Of a stretch of DNA of 64,000 nt, positions 26,427-36,428 are shown one piece after another. The first letter of the stretch is position 1. The number at the start of each line of letters is the position of its first letter. The stretch covers positions 62,001 through 126,000 of the forward strand of contig JALSJM010000017.1 of NCBI GenBank assembly GCA_026989355.1, given 5' to 3'. The stretch is from Paracoccaceae bacterium (lineage in GTDB: Bacteria; Pseudomonadota; Alphaproteobacteria; Rhodobacterales; Rhodobacteraceae). The position numbers were made by a program, and so were the translations under genes. The notes below the pieces were generated by a model. That model did not search any database. It was not told the DNA's origin and saw only the letters and a list, made by a program, of their open reading frames with translations.

Positions 26427-27380
26427 ATGCACGAAGGTATCACAGGGCTCCCCCCCGCGCAGGCGGAATTCATGGAAAGGTCCATCCGGGATGCCACAAG
26501 CGCCGGGTTTTACCGCGCGCTCGGCACCGGGCACGACGCCTTCTTCCACGCAGGCGGGAACGGGCTGCTCGTTACCTTCGAAAGCCTCGGCGATCTGGTC
26601 GAGGAACAGGAACGTACAACCCCGCTCGGACAGGAACTGACCCGGGGAACGGGCTGTGCCCATCTTGCGGTGCTTGCACGCCGGTCCGACTGGTTCCGCA
26701 GCCCCGATGTCTATGCCTTCTTCGACGGCCTGACGGACAAGGGGTTTTTCGACGATTTCGATCAGGTCGTGTTCCATGGGGCCGGCATGGGAGGCTATGC
26801 GGCCGGGGCCTTCAGCGTGGCCGCTCCGGGCGCCACAGTGATCATGATCCGCCCGCAGGCCACACTAGATCCGCGGCTTGCCGAATGGGATCCACGCTTC
26901 GTTTCGGCCCGCCGCCTGCCCTTCGACACCCGCTACGGTCATGCCCCCGACATGCTTGATGCGGCCGAGCGCGCCTTCCTCTTCTATGACCCGGAAGAAG
27001 AGTTCGACGCCATGCACGCCGCCCTTTTCCACCGGCCCCATGTGCACCGCATCCGTCTGCGCCATCTCGGACGCAGACCGGAAACCCACATGGCGGAAAT
27101 GGATATCCTGAAACCGGTCATCCATTCCGCCCTGCGTGGCACCCTTTCCGTGCTTGAAGTGCACAGGCTGTGGCGCGCGCGCCAGAAATACCCGTTCTAC
27201 CTGCGCCGCCTCATGGCCCGGCTTGAGGACGACGACCGCGCCGAACTGGCCCGGCGGGTCTGCAATCATGTGGGAACCCGCCTTGACAGCCCCTGCTTCC
27301 CCGAGACCCGGAACCGTATCGAGCACCTGCTGGAAAACCGCCTCGGACGACGGCTGGGCGACAGGATCAACCTTGTCTGA
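26427..27380 (+). CDS. Conserved Rhodobacterales protein of unknown function
   Basis: A 317-residue protein that resembles a lineage-restricted family I remember from Rhodobacterales, sometimes misnamed phosphoadenosine phosphosulfate reductase. I see no CysH motif in it. The middle has VVFHGAGMGGYAAGAFSVAAPGA, shaped like an alpha/beta-hydrolase nucleophile elbow (GxSxGG) but without the nucleophile Ser. It continues with ATLDPRLAEWDPRF and RYGHAPDMLDAAE, both strongly conserved-looking. No signal peptide or membrane helix is visible. The start is uncertain; only a weak GGGCAG precedes the ATG. Function unknown. Confidence 0.75.
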   Translation: MHEGITGLPPAQAEFMERSIRDATSAGFYRALGTGHDAFFHAGGNGLLVTFESLGDLVEEQERTTPLGQELTRGTGCAHLAVLARRSDWFRSPDVYAFFDGLTDKGFFDDFDQVVFHGAGMGGYAAGAFSVAAPGATVIMIRPQATLDPRLAEWDPRFVSARRLPFDTRYGHAPDMLDAAERAFLFYDPEEEFDAMHAALFHRPHVHRIRLRHLGRRPETHMAEMDILKPVIHSALRGTLSVLEVHRLWRARQKYPFYLRRLMARLEDDDRAELARRVCNHVGTRLDSPCFPETRNRIEHLLENRLGRRLGDRINLV

Positions 27381-27476
27381 ACCGCTGTGCCGCACCGGCC
27401 CTTCCGGCAGTTGCGCGGCAAAATGGTCAACAAATCCGCTGGCACAGTCCCGTCAGATCGGGTAATCCCGGCCGCA

Positions 27477-28541
27477 ATGAGCGAGCACCTTACCATCACC
27501 CGCCCGGATGACTGGCATCTGCATCTGCGCGATGGCGCGATGCTCGTCGCCGTTCTGCCCGAAAGCGCGCGCCATTTCGCCCGGGCCCTGATCATGCCCA
27601 ATCTGGTGCCGCCGGTGACAACGGGACACGACGCGCGCACCTATCGCGCCCGCATCCTTGCCGCGCTGCCCCGGGGCAGCGGCTTCACCCCGCTGATGAC
27701 GCTTTACCTGACCGAACAGACCTGCCCCGACGACGTGTCCGCCGCCGCCGCCGAAGGGCTGATCACCGCCGTCAAGCTCTATCCGGCCGGCGCCACCACC
27801 AATTCGGCCTCGGGGGTGCGCGATTTCGACCGCCTGCGCCCGGTGCTCGAACGCATGGCCGAAATCGGCCTGCCGCTGTGCGTGCATGGCGAGGTGACGG
27901 ATCCCGAGGTGGACATCTTCGACCGCGAGGCCATGTTCATCGAGCGCGTGCTTGATCCCCTGCGCCGCGCCGTGCCCGGCCTCAGGGTGGTGCTCGAACA
28001 CGTGACCACCGCCGAGGGCATCGCCTATGTCAGGGCCGGCGAACGGAACATCGCCGCCACCCTCACCACCCATCACCTGGTGATCAACCGCAACCATATC
28101 CTGGCCGGCGGCATCCGCCCGCATTACTACTGCCTGCCGGTCGCCAAGCGCGAAACCCACCGGCGGGCCCTGCGCGAAGCCGCCACCTCGGGCGATCCGC
28201 GCTTCTTCCTGGGCACCGACAGCGCCCCGCACACCGATGCTGCCAAGCTTTCCGCTTGCGGCTGCGCCGGCTGCTTCACGGCACCAAACACCCTGGCGAT
28301 CCTTGCCCATGTATTCGAGGAAGAAGGCGCGCTTTCCCGCCTGGAAGGCTTCGCCGCGCAGCACGGCGCGGCCTTCTACGGCCTGCCGCAGAACCGCGAA
28401 ACCATCACCCTGGAAAAGGGCGAACCCACCCCCTCGGGCGGCACGCTTGAAACCGGCGAAGGCCCGCTCACCATCTTCGATCCCGGCTTCCCGCTGGCCT
28501 GGCGGGTGGCCGGCCCATCCGCGAAAGGCTGTCCGCCATGA
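27477..28541 (+). CDS. pyrC: Dihydroorotase (PyrC type)
   Basis: A 354-residue, class II dihydroorotase of pyrimidine synthesis, closing carbamoyl-aspartate to dihydroorotate. Metal-binding His pair in [10 protein letters not shown], the carboxylated Lys in [13 protein letters not shown], later His residues in CVHGE and LEHVTT, and the Asp in LGTDSAPH are all seen. Length matches the Escherichia coli-type enzyme. I start at ATG 27477 ([13 protein letters not shown]); the open frame extends 30 codons upstream without family similarity. It overlaps pyrE by four bases. Confidence 0.95.
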   Translation: MSEHLTITRPDDWHLHLRDGAMLVAVLPESARHFARALIMPNLVPPVTTGHDARTYRARILAALPRGSGFTPLMTLYLTEQTCPDDVSAAAAEGLITAVKLYPAGATTNSASGVRDFDRLRPVLERMAEIGLPLCVHGEVTDPEVDIFDREAMFIERVLDPLRRAVPGLRVVLEHVTTAEGIAYVRAGERNIAATLTTHHLVINRNHILAGGIRPHYYCLPVAKRETHRRALREAATSGDPRFFLGTDSAPHTDAAKLSACGCAGCFTAPNTLAILAHVFEEEGALSRLEGFAAQHGAAFYGLPQNRETITLEKGEPTPSGGTLETGEGPLTIFDPGFPLAWRVAGPSAKGCPP

Positions 28542-29245
28542 TCCCCGCCAGCTTCCCCGACAAGGATGAAATCGCCCGCCTCACCGCCCGCATGCTGCTG
28601 GAAATCGGCGCCGTGCATTTCAACGCCGTACAGCCCTTCACCCTGGCCTCGGGTCTGCCCTCGCCCACCTATATCGACTGCCGCAGGCTGATCTCGCACC
28701 CCCGCATCCGCTCGGTGGTGATGGATTTCCTGGCCGTCACCGTGATGCGCGAGGCCGGGTTCGAGGCATTCACGAACATCGCCGGTGGCGAAACCGCGGG
28801 CATCCCCTTCGCTGCGCTGGTGGCCGAACGCCTTGCCCTGCCGATGACCTATGTGCGCAAGAAATCCAAGGGCTACGGACGTAACGCCCGCATCGAGGGC
28901 AACATGAACGCGGACGACCGGGTGCTGCTGGTGGAGGATCTGACCACCGACGGCGGTTCGAAGATCGGCTTTGTCGAGGCCATCCGCGAAACCGGTGCCA
29001 CCTGCGCCCATACAGCGGTGATCTTCTATTACGGCATCTTCCCCGATACCCTGCCCACCCTCGAGACACACGGGATCACCCTGCATCACCTGTGCACCTG
29101 GTGGGACGTGCTGGCCGAGGCCCGCAGCGGCGGCGCCTTCGACAGGGAAACCCTGGCCGAGGTCGAGATGTTCCTGACCGATCCCCGCGCCTGGCAGGCA
29201 GCCCATCGGGGCGACAAGGCTGAATGCGATCCCCCTGCATCTTGA
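28538..29245 (+). CDS. pyrE: Orotate phosphoribosyltransferase
   Basis: A 235-residue transferase that makes orotidine 5'-phosphate from orotate and PRPP. The PRPP-binding motif is [14 protein letters not shown]; the flexible loop is [26 protein letters not shown] is the N-terminal family stretch. The ATGA overlap with pyrC shows coupled translation of two pyrimidine genes. Length is slightly above the 210-230 norm because of the C-terminal tail. Confidence 0.95.
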   Translation: MIPASFPDKDEIARLTARMLLEIGAVHFNAVQPFTLASGLPSPTYIDCRRLISHPRIRSVVMDFLAVTVMREAGFEAFTNIAGGETAGIPFAALVAERLALPMTYVRKKSKGYGRNARIEGNMNADDRVLLVEDLTTDGGSKIGFVEAIRETGATCAHTAVIFYYGIFPDTLPTLETHGITLHHLCTWWDVLAEARSGGAFDRETLAEVEMFLTDPRAWQAAHRGDKAECDPPAS

Positions 29246-29441
29246 CGAATCCCCCCTCCCCCCCTCAATATGAGGGGCAACTGCCACCTCCGCCCGATGC
29301 CGGTTCCGGTACGATGCCGGCAGAGGCCGGACACGATGGAAACCGGGGAGAATTCCCACAGGTTTTCCACAAAAACATACAATTTGCCCGAGGCACGAGG
29401 AATGCGTATCAGTCATTCCGGGTCAGGTGAGGAATCGAGCA

Positions 29442-30962
29442 GTGAACGAATTCACGACAGTCGGGCCGGAGCAGCCCCCGTCCGGAAATCCGGAAACATC
29501 AGGCGAAGACGATGCGGCGGAAACCATGCCGCACAACATCGAGGCCGAACAGCAGCTGCTTGGCGCGATCCTCACCAACAACGAAATCTACGACCGTATC
29601 GCGCAGATCGTGCGCCCCGAACATTTCTATGAGCCGGTGCACCAGCGCATCTTCGAGGTGGCAGCGGCGCGAATCGCCAAGAACAACCTTGCCTCGCCGG
29701 TCACGCTGAAGAATTTCCTCGAAGACGACGAGGGCCTGAAGGCTCTCGGCGGACCGGCCTATCTGGCCCGCATCGCCGGTGCCGCGATTTCGGGCTTCGC
29801 CGCGCGCGACTATGCCCGGATGATCCATGACATGGCCGTGCGGCGCGAACTGATCCTGCTGGGACGCGACATCTCGGGCAAGGCCGCGCGGGTGGATGTG
29901 GACAGCGAACCTGCGGAACAGATCGTCGAGGCCGAACAGGCCCTTTACAAGCTGGCCGAACAGGGCAGCGCCGGCAGCGGTTTCCATTCCTTCCTGAAGG
30001 CGGTAACCGATGCCGTGCAGGTGGCCAATGCCGCCTATCAGCGCGACGGCGGGCTTTCCGGCATTCCGACCGGGCTTGTCGATCTCGACAAGACACTGGG
30101 CGGCCTGCACAAGTCAGACCTGCTGATTCTGGCCGGCCGGCCCTCGATGGGCAAGACTTCGCTGGCCACGAACATTGCCTTCAACATCGCCAGGGCCTAT
30201 CGGAAAGGCCGCCTGCCCGATGGCAGCGAGGGCGCGCTGGAGGGCGGCGTGGTCGGGTTCTTCTCGCTTGAGATGAGCGCCGAGCAACTGGCAGCCCGCA
30301 TCCTGTCCGAGGCTTCGGAAGTGCCCAGCGAGCAGGTTCGCCGTGGCGACCTGACCGAAGAGGAATTCCGCCGTTTCGTGGAGGCAGCCAAGGCGCTCGA
30401 GGCCTGCCCGCTTTACATCGACGATACCCCCGCCCTGCCGATCAGTCAGCTGGCGGCGCGGGCGCGCCGGCTGAAGCGCACCCACGGGCTTGACGTGCTG
30501 ATCGTCGATTACCTGCAGCTGGTGCGCCCGGCCACGGCCCGCGACAGCCGCGTGAACGAGGTGAGCGAAATCACTCAGGGCCTGAAGGCGATCGCCAAGG
30601 AGCTCGATATCCCGGTGCTGGCGCTTTCGCAGCTTTCGCGCCAGGTGGAAAACCGCGAGGACAAGCGCCCCCAGCTTTCCGATCTGCGCGAATCGGGTTC
30701 GATCGAACAGGATGCAGATGTGGTGATGTTCGTGTTCCGCGAGGAATATTACAAGGAACGCGAAAAACCGGGCGACCACGATCTCGAAGCCCTGTCGAAA
30801 TGGCAGGAAGAGATGGAAAAGCTGCACGGGCGCGCCGAGGTGATCATCGGCAAGCAGCGGCACGGGCCGATCGGCACGGTCGAGCTTTCCTTCGAGGGCC
30901 GCTTCACCCGCTTCGGCAACCTCGTGAAACCCTGGCAGCAAGACGCCGGCGAAGGGTTCTGA
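29442..30962 (+). CDS. dnaB: Replicative DNA helicase DnaB
   Basis: A 506-residue hexameric helicase that unwinds the replication fork. The N-terminal domain (PHNIEAEQQLLGAIL) binds primase. The C-terminal RecA-like domain has Walker A GRPSMGKTSL, Walker B LDVLIVDYLQL, and LRESGSIEQDAD. I start at a GTG (29442-29444), because GAGGAA stands seven bases before it; another GTG at 29427 is in frame. No intein is present, and length is normal. It is a single gene after pyrE. Confidence 0.95.
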   Translation: MNEFTTVGPEQPPSGNPETSGEDDAAETMPHNIEAEQQLLGAILTNNEIYDRIAQIVRPEHFYEPVHQRIFEVAAARIAKNNLASPVTLKNFLEDDEGLKALGGPAYLARIAGAAISGFAARDYARMIHDMAVRRELILLGRDISGKAARVDVDSEPAEQIVEAEQALYKLAEQGSAGSGFHSFLKAVTDAVQVANAAYQRDGGLSGIPTGLVDLDKTLGGLHKSDLLILAGRPSMGKTSLATNIAFNIARAYRKGRLPDGSEGALEGGVVGFFSLEMSAEQLAARILSEASEVPSEQVRRGDLTEEEFRRFVEAAKALEACPLYIDDTPALPISQLAARARRLKRTHGLDVLIVDYLQLVRPATARDSRVNEVSEITQGLKAIAKELDIPVLALSQLSRQVENREDKRPQLSDLRESGSIEQDADVVMFVFREEYYKEREKPGDHDLEALSKWQEEMEKLHGRAEVIIGKQRHGPIGTVELSFEGRFTRFGNLVKPWQQDAGEGF

Positions 30963-30963
30963 A

Positions 30964-30998
30964 GCGCTTCTTCCCGGCTTGTCCGGGCGGCGAAGCGC
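30964..30998 (+). terminator. Hairpin after dnaB, possible terminator
   Basis: GCGCTTC (30964-30970) pairs with GAAGCGC (30992-30998), enclosing a second pairing CCCGG/CCGGG. It begins right after the dnaB stop. There is no T tract, so termination strength is unclear. The next roughly 230 bases up to DUF2147 hold nothing I can name. Confidence 0.45.
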
Positions 30999-31225
30999 CA
31001 TCAGGAACGTATGTCATGCCCGCATCCGGAACGGTTCCGGGCCAGACAGGCCACGGCCCGCCCCCAAACGCCCCGGCGGCATTGCATGCGGCACAGGCGG
31101 AAAGGCTTTCTTCGGAAAGGCACACGGAAGCATGGCCGCTCCCGCCGCCTTGCACCGGCCAGGCGGGAAGGATCCCGGTCGCCGGCCTGTTCTCACACCG
31201 GCCCGTTTTCCGCCCGGTTCGGGGC

Positions 31226-31621
31226 CTATTGCACCCGCGCCCAGGTCTGGCCGCGGCAGATCACGCCACCCAGCACGCAACCGGAAACCTTCAGGCTGTT
31301 GCCGTTCAGCTGCATCTTCGACCTGTAGGTCTTGTCGCGGTCGGGCGCCCAGATCTTGCCGCCGGCATAATAGCCGTCCCCCCTGGGCTCCATGTCCCAG
31401 ATCATCCGCTTGCCGACATTGGAAGAGGCCACTTCCTTGCCACTGGCATCGAATGTCCTGGCGATGGTGCCGCAGATCTTGCTGCCGCAGGAACTGATCT
31501 GCACATGGGCATAGTTTCCCTCATCACCCGGCTGGGTTTTCCATACGCCTTCCACCGGGTCGGCCAGCGCCGGAGCGGCGACACCCAGAACAACAGCTGC
31601 TGTCAGTGCGAATTTCCTCAT
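31226..31621 (-). CDS. DUF2147 family exported protein
   Basis: A 131-residue protein with a clear signal peptide ([20 protein letters not shown], cleaved before DPVEGVW). The mature part is a small beta-rich DUF2147 domain; it starts with the family GVWKTQPGD. Four Cys (SSCGSKICG and [12 protein letters not shown]) probably form disulfides in the periplasm. In Rhodobacterales a DUF2147 gene often sits next to hisA; here it is next to hisA but in the opposite direction. GGAGGA precedes two adjacent ATGs; I use the second (31619-31621). Function unknown. Confidence 0.85.
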   Translation of the reverse strand: MRKFALTAAVVLGVAAPALADPVEGVWKTQPGDEGNYAHVQISSCGSKICGTIARTFDASGKEVASSNVGKRMIWDMEPRGDGYYAGGKIWAPDRDKTYRSKMQLNGNSLKVSGCVLGGVICRGQTWARVQ

Positions 31622-31764
31622 CATGCGTCCTCCGTTTGCATGGCGCCAGATTGGCCCGGCCAGGCCCGGCCTGGCAAGCCTTACGTCGGGTCGGATGGTC
31701 GCTTTGCATTCCCGCCCGCTTCGTGCCAAACAGCCGGCAGGGCACAGGAAAGGGCACCACAGGC

Positions 31765-32502
31765 ATGATACTCTACCCCGCGATCGATCTGAAGGACGGC
31801 CACTGCGTGCGCCTTTACAAGGGCGAGATGAGCCGGGCCACCGTGTTCAGCGAAAGCCCTGCCGATCAGGCCCGCGCCTTCGTGCAGGCGGGCTGCGAAT
31901 GGTTGCACCTGGTTGACCTGAACGGCGCCTTTGCCGGAACGCCGGTGAATTCCGAAGCGGTCGGGGATATCCTGGCTGCCATTGATGTGCCGGTTCAGCT
32001 GGGCGGCGGCATTCGCGACATGGCCACCATCGAAGGCTGGCTCGAAAGGGGAGTCGCCCGGGTGATCCTGGGCACCGTGGCGGTGGAAGATCCCCAACTG
32101 GTGCGGGCCGCGGCGCGGGAATGGCCGGGCCGCGTGGCCGTGGGGATCGATGCCCGCAACGGCCGCGTTGCAACCCGCGGCTGGGCCGAGGAAACCGATA
32201 TCGGGGCGCTCGATCTTGCCCGCCGCTTCGAAGATGCCGGCGTGGCGGCGATCATCCATACCGACATCGAACGCGACGGCGCCATGCAGGGCCCCAACGT
32301 GGCCGCCACGGCCGGCCTGGCGCGCGCCGTTTCGATTCCGGTGATTGCCTCGGGCGGGGTCAGCCGGATGGCCGATCTCGTTGCGCTGCGCGATTGCGGC
32401 GCGCCGCTCGACGGGGTGATCTCGGGGCGGGCGCTCTACGACGGCGCGATCGATCTGGCCGGGGCCCTGGCACTGCTGCGCGGCAACACGGCCCGGACCT
32501 GA
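31765..32502 (+). CDS. hisA: Phosphoribosylformimino-AICAR phosphate isomerase
   Basis: A 245-residue (beta/alpha)8 isomerase of histidine synthesis. Phosphate-binding and catalytic features include the N-terminal [18 protein letters not shown] with the catalytic Asp, [21 protein letters not shown] with the second Asp, and [11 protein letters not shown]. Length is normal. The ribosome site is weak. It is followed by hisF after about 130 bases and then hisE. The hisB-hisH part of the pathway, usually upstream in the group, is outside the window or elsewhere. Confidence 0.95.
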   Translation: MILYPAIDLKDGHCVRLYKGEMSRATVFSESPADQARAFVQAGCEWLHLVDLNGAFAGTPVNSEAVGDILAAIDVPVQLGGGIRDMATIEGWLERGVARVILGTVAVEDPQLVRAAAREWPGRVAVGIDARNGRVATRGWAEETDIGALDLARRFEDAGVAAIIHTDIERDGAMQGPNVAATAGLARAVSIPVIASGGVSRMADLVALRDCGAPLDGVISGRALYDGAIDLAGALALLRGNTART

Positions 32503-32632
32503 CGGCCTCGAGGTTGACGACCGGACAGGCGCACCGGAGCATCGCCGGTGCTGTCGGCGCAGCGGTTTCGCGGCCATATGCGCACCATCCCGGCCATTGT
32601 ATTGCCGGGCAAGAAGATTTATGCCCTTGCCC

Positions 32633-33390
<758 letters not shown>

Positions 33391-33394
<4 letters not shown>

Positions 33395-33699
33395 ACACCC
33401 TTGAAAAGCTTGCCGCCACCATCGAATCGCGCAGGGGCGCCGATCCCGAAAGTTCGTGGACGGCACGGCTTCTGTCCGAAGGCCCCGAAGCCTGCGCCGC
33501 CAAGTTCGGCGAGGAAGCGATCGAGGCGGTGATCGCCGCGGCGCGGGGCGATTGCGCCAATCTTGCGCATGAGGCTGCCGACGTGCTCTACCACCTGCTG
33601 GTGATGCTGACGGCGCGGGGCGTGACGCTTGATCAGGTTCTGGCCGAGCTCGCCCGGCGCGAAGGCACCTCGGGAATTGCGGAAAAGGCCGCCCGCTGA
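33391..33699 (+). CDS. hisE: Phosphoribosyl-ATP pyrophosphatase
   Basis: A 102-residue helical pyrophosphohydrolase for the second step of histidine synthesis. The MazG-like metal site is seen in [17 protein letters not shown] and [14 protein letters not shown]. It is a stand-alone HisE, not fused to HisI. Its ATG overlaps the hisF stop, and a strong terminator about 75 bases downstream ends the hisA-hisF-hisE unit. Confidence 0.95.
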
Positions 33700-33774
33700 G
33701 TGACCGGCCCCGAAACGGACCCATGTCCTCCGCGGCTTCCCCGCATCGCCGGCACCGGCCCGGGCAAGACAGGA

Positions 33775-33809
33775 AACACCCGGCATACAGGATGCCGGGT
33801 GTTCTTTCC
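33775..33809 (+). terminator. Rho-independent terminator of hisAFE
   Basis: A perfect 12-bp stem (AACACCCGGCAT at 33775-33786 with ATGCCGGGTGTT at 33792-33803, loop ACAGG) is followed by CTTTCCC. It lies between convergent hisE and the VPLPA gene. Confidence 0.85.
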
Positions 33810-33856
33810 CTTGTCCGGGGGCAAGCCCTGCGCGGGCTTTCCCCGGTGATTCCCGG

Positions 33857-34651
33857 CTATTTCCTGCGGCGACGCATGAAGGCGATCACGCCAAGCGCGC
33901 TTGCCAGCAGTGCCCCGCCCGCCGGCAACGGCACCGGAGCCGGAGCCGGGCGGCTGAGGTTGAAGCCTGCAATGGCAAGGCCGCTGTCATAGGAATTGTC
34001 CTGCCAGTTCATCACCCCGAAGCGGAACTTGTAATCGCCCGCCGTATCGATGGTGAAGCTGGTCTCGATCCAGTCGGTATGGCCGCAACCGGTATCGAAG
34101 CATGTTCCGCTTTCAACCCCGAGTTCTGACCACGTGGTGCCGGGAAGAATCCCGCTGGTGGCGGGCGTCAGGGTTACACCTGCCGAGATGGCCGGCATCC
34201 CGAAACCAGGCACCACATCGCCCATGGCCACGGTCCGCGCCGTCAGCAACGTTGCGGCAACGCTGTCGTCGGCTGCGTTGAGAAGCTGCACATAGGCGTA
34301 ATCGGCAAAATCGCCCCCGTCAGAGGTGACGAAATTGAAGAAATAGCTGAGTTCGGTGCCCGCAAGCGCCGAGAAAGCAAAGGTGGTCAGTTCCGAGCCC
34401 CCCGACTCGCTTCCAAGCCCCAGTCCTGTCAGCAAAGGGTCGCCGTCATCGGTGGTCACATAGACATAATCCGCCCCCGGCAGCGGAACACCGGCCAGCG
34501 GCGGCACCCCCACATCACCATTGGCCACGCCGAATCCGGCATTGCCCACATAATCCCCGATCCCCGGCAGGGTCGTGGCGGATGCGGCCGTGCCGATGGC
34601 GATGATCCCGCCAAATGTCACCACGCTCTTTCTCAGAAAGTCCCCGAACAT
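33857..34651 (-). CDS. VPLPA-CTERM sorting domain protein
   Basis: A 264-residue exported protein. The N-terminus is a signal peptide (cleavage after about ASA, residue 25). The body is beta-rich, with Gly, Asp and Thr, and ends FGVMNWQDNSYDSGLAIAGFNL, like PEP-CTERM choice-of-anchor proteins. The C-terminus carries a sorting signal: VPLPAGGALLASALG, a hydrophobic helix and an RRRRK tail. Such tails are cut by an exosortase/archaeosortase-type enzyme, which is not in the window. Two Cys in TCFDTGCGH may form a disulfide. AGGGGAAG precedes the ATG. Confidence 0.85.
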   Translation of the reverse strand: MFGDFLRKSVVTFGGIIAIGTAASATTLPGIGDYVGNAGFGVANGDVGVPPLAGVPLPGADYVYVTTDDGDPLLTGLGLGSESGGSELTTFAFSALAGTELSYFFNFVTSDGGDFADYAYVQLLNAADDSVAATLLTARTVAMGDVVPGFGMPAISAGVTLTPATSGILPGTTWSELGVESGTCFDTGCGHTDWIETSFTIDTAGDYKFRFGVMNWQDNSYDSGLAIAGFNLSRPAPAPVPLPAGGALLASALGVIAFMRRRRK

Positions 34652-34900
34652 CTTCCCCTCTTTCCTTTACATGCAAACCTGCCCTTCGCCTCTACGGCAA
34701 GGACAACCGAAGCGAATGCCGCCCGGCGGCCGAACCTTAACCACACAGGCACCATTTGCCAATATCTTGCCGGTTTCCTGTCATGAAAAAGACACCCGAC
34801 ATGCCATTTCCGCCCGCCGGCAACCGCCGGAACGGAGTCACCACCCTTGCCGCCTTGCCGGGGCTCGGCTATGCACGGGAAAAAGGAAAACGGGCAGCGC

Positions 34901-35686
34901 ATGCGCATTCTCATTACCAATGACGACGGCATCAACGCCCCGGGGCTGAAAACCCTCGAAGCGATCGCCGCCGAGGTTGCCGGTCCGCATGGCGAGGTCT
35001 GGGTGGTGGCACCGGCCTTCGAGCAATCGGGGGTGGCGCACAAGATTTCCTATACCCACCCGATGATGATCACAAAGATGGGGCCGCGCCGCTATGCCGC
35101 CGAAGGCAGCCCGGCCGACTGCGTGCTTGCCGGCCTGCATGACGTGATGTGCGAAACCCCGCCAGATCTGGTGCTTTCGGGGGTCAACCGGGGCAACAAT
35201 GCAGGTGAAAACGCGCTTTATTCGGGCACCCTTGGCGGCGCCATGGAAGCCGCGCTTCAGGGGCTGCCGGCGATCGCCCTGTCGCAGTATCTGGGGCCCG
35301 ACAACATCATGCTCGACAATCCTTTCGAAGCCGCTGCCGAACATGGCGCCGATCTGGTGCGCCATCTCCTGCGGGCAGGGTTCGACGAAACCCCCGAATA
35401 CCGCCTGTTCTACAATGTGAACTTTCCGCCCTGCGCCGCCGGCCGGGTGCGCGGGCGGCGCATCGCGGCACAGGGGTTTCGCCGCAACGCCCGCTTCGGG
35501 GTTGAACCCCACCTGTCGCCCTCGGGGCGCAGATTTCTCTGGATCAGGTGCGGCAACCAGCGCGCTTCAGCAGCGCCGGGAACGGATGTGCAGGCCAGTC
35601 TCGACGGGTTCATCTCGGTCACGCCGATGCGCGCCGATCTCACCGCGCACGATATGCTCGATCGCCTCAGGAAGCACCTGGAATGA
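34901..35686 (+). CDS. surE: 5'/3'-nucleotidase SurE
   Basis: A 261-residue, metal-dependent nucleotidase linked to stationary-phase survival. The metal site is in [15 protein letters not shown] (Asp-Asp), with [25 protein letters not shown] following. The start at ATG 34901 is the family start; an in-frame ATG at 34871 has no family similarity after it. It overlaps pcm by four bases. The order surE-pcm-LysM/M23 lipoprotein is widely conserved in Proteobacteria. Confidence 0.95.
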   Translation: MRILITNDDGINAPGLKTLEAIAAEVAGPHGEVWVVAPAFEQSGVAHKISYTHPMMITKMGPRRYAAEGSPADCVLAGLHDVMCETPPDLVLSGVNRGNNAGENALYSGTLGGAMEAALQGLPAIALSQYLGPDNIMLDNPFEAAAEHGADLVRHLLRAGFDETPEYRLFYNVNFPPCAAGRVRGRRIAAQGFRRNARFGVEPHLSPSGRRFLWIRCGNQRASAAPGTDVQASLDGFISVTPMRADLTAHDMLDRLRKHLE

Positions 35687-36357
35687 CACCCCCCGGCAGC
35701 GAAGATCCCCTTTCCCCCGAAGCCCTGGCCGAACGCAAGATGCAGTTCCTGTTCCATCTGCGCTCCAAGGGGGTGACCGACAGCCGCGTGCTGACCGCCA
35801 TGGAGAAGATCGATCGCGGGGCCTTCGTGCGCGGCATCTTCGCCGAGCGCGCCTATGAAGACATGCCCCTGCCGATCGCCTGCGGCCAGACCATCAGCCA
35901 GCCCTCGATCGTGGGCCTGATGACCCAGGCCCTTGACGTGCAGCCGCGCCACAAGGTGCTGGAAATCGGCACCGGCAGCGGTTACCAGGCAGCGATCCTG
36001 AGCCAGCTTGCCCGGCGCGTCTATACCATCGACCGCTTCCGCACACTGGTGCGCGAGGCCCGCAAGCTGTTCGAAACACTCGATCTGACCAACATCACCA
36101 CCATCACCGCCGACGGAAGCTTCGGCCTGCCCGAACAGGCCCCCTTCGACCGTATCATCCTGACCGCCGCGGCCGAGGATCCGCCCTCGCCGCTGATGCG
36201 GCAGCTGCGCGTCGGCGGGGTGATGATCCTGCCGGTGGGGCAGTCGGATACGCTGCAAAGCCTGATCCGCGTTACCCGCCACGAAGACGGCTATGACTAT
36301 GACGAATTGCGCACAGTGCGCTTCGTGCCCCTGCTCGAAGGGCTGGGCAACGAATAG
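35683..36357 (+). CDS. pcm: Protein-L-isoaspartate O-methyltransferase
   Basis: A 224-residue S-adenosylmethionine-dependent enzyme that repairs isoaspartyl residues. The AdoMet motif is [33 protein letters not shown] is the family substrate-site stretch; [12 protein letters not shown] follows. Its ATG overlaps the surE TGA, so the two are coupled. A perfect TATAAT (36366-36371) just after the stop may be the -10 of the next gene. Confidence 0.95.
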   Translation: MTPPGSEDPLSPEALAERKMQFLFHLRSKGVTDSRVLTAMEKIDRGAFVRGIFAERAYEDMPLPIACGQTISQPSIVGLMTQALDVQPRHKVLEIGTGSGYQAAILSQLARRVYTIDRFRTLVREARKLFETLDLTNITTITADGSFGLPEQAPFDRIILTAAAEDPPSPLMRQLRVGGVMILPVGQSDTLQSLIRVTRHEDGYDYDELRTVRFVPLLEGLGNE

Positions 36358-36428
36358 AAACCCTGTATAATATGGGGAAAACAACACCCGGATGCCCGCC
36401 GAACGGGCCGGAATTGAGGATGAAGAGC

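Noticed and set aside
26427-27380. Phosphoadenosine phosphosulfate reductase, a name often given to this family
   Set aside because: None of the CysH motifs is present.
36366-36371. TATAAT as a promoter for the nlpD-like gene
   Set aside because: The -10 is perfect, but no acceptable -35 lies 16-18 bases upstream; I only mention it in the pcm entry.
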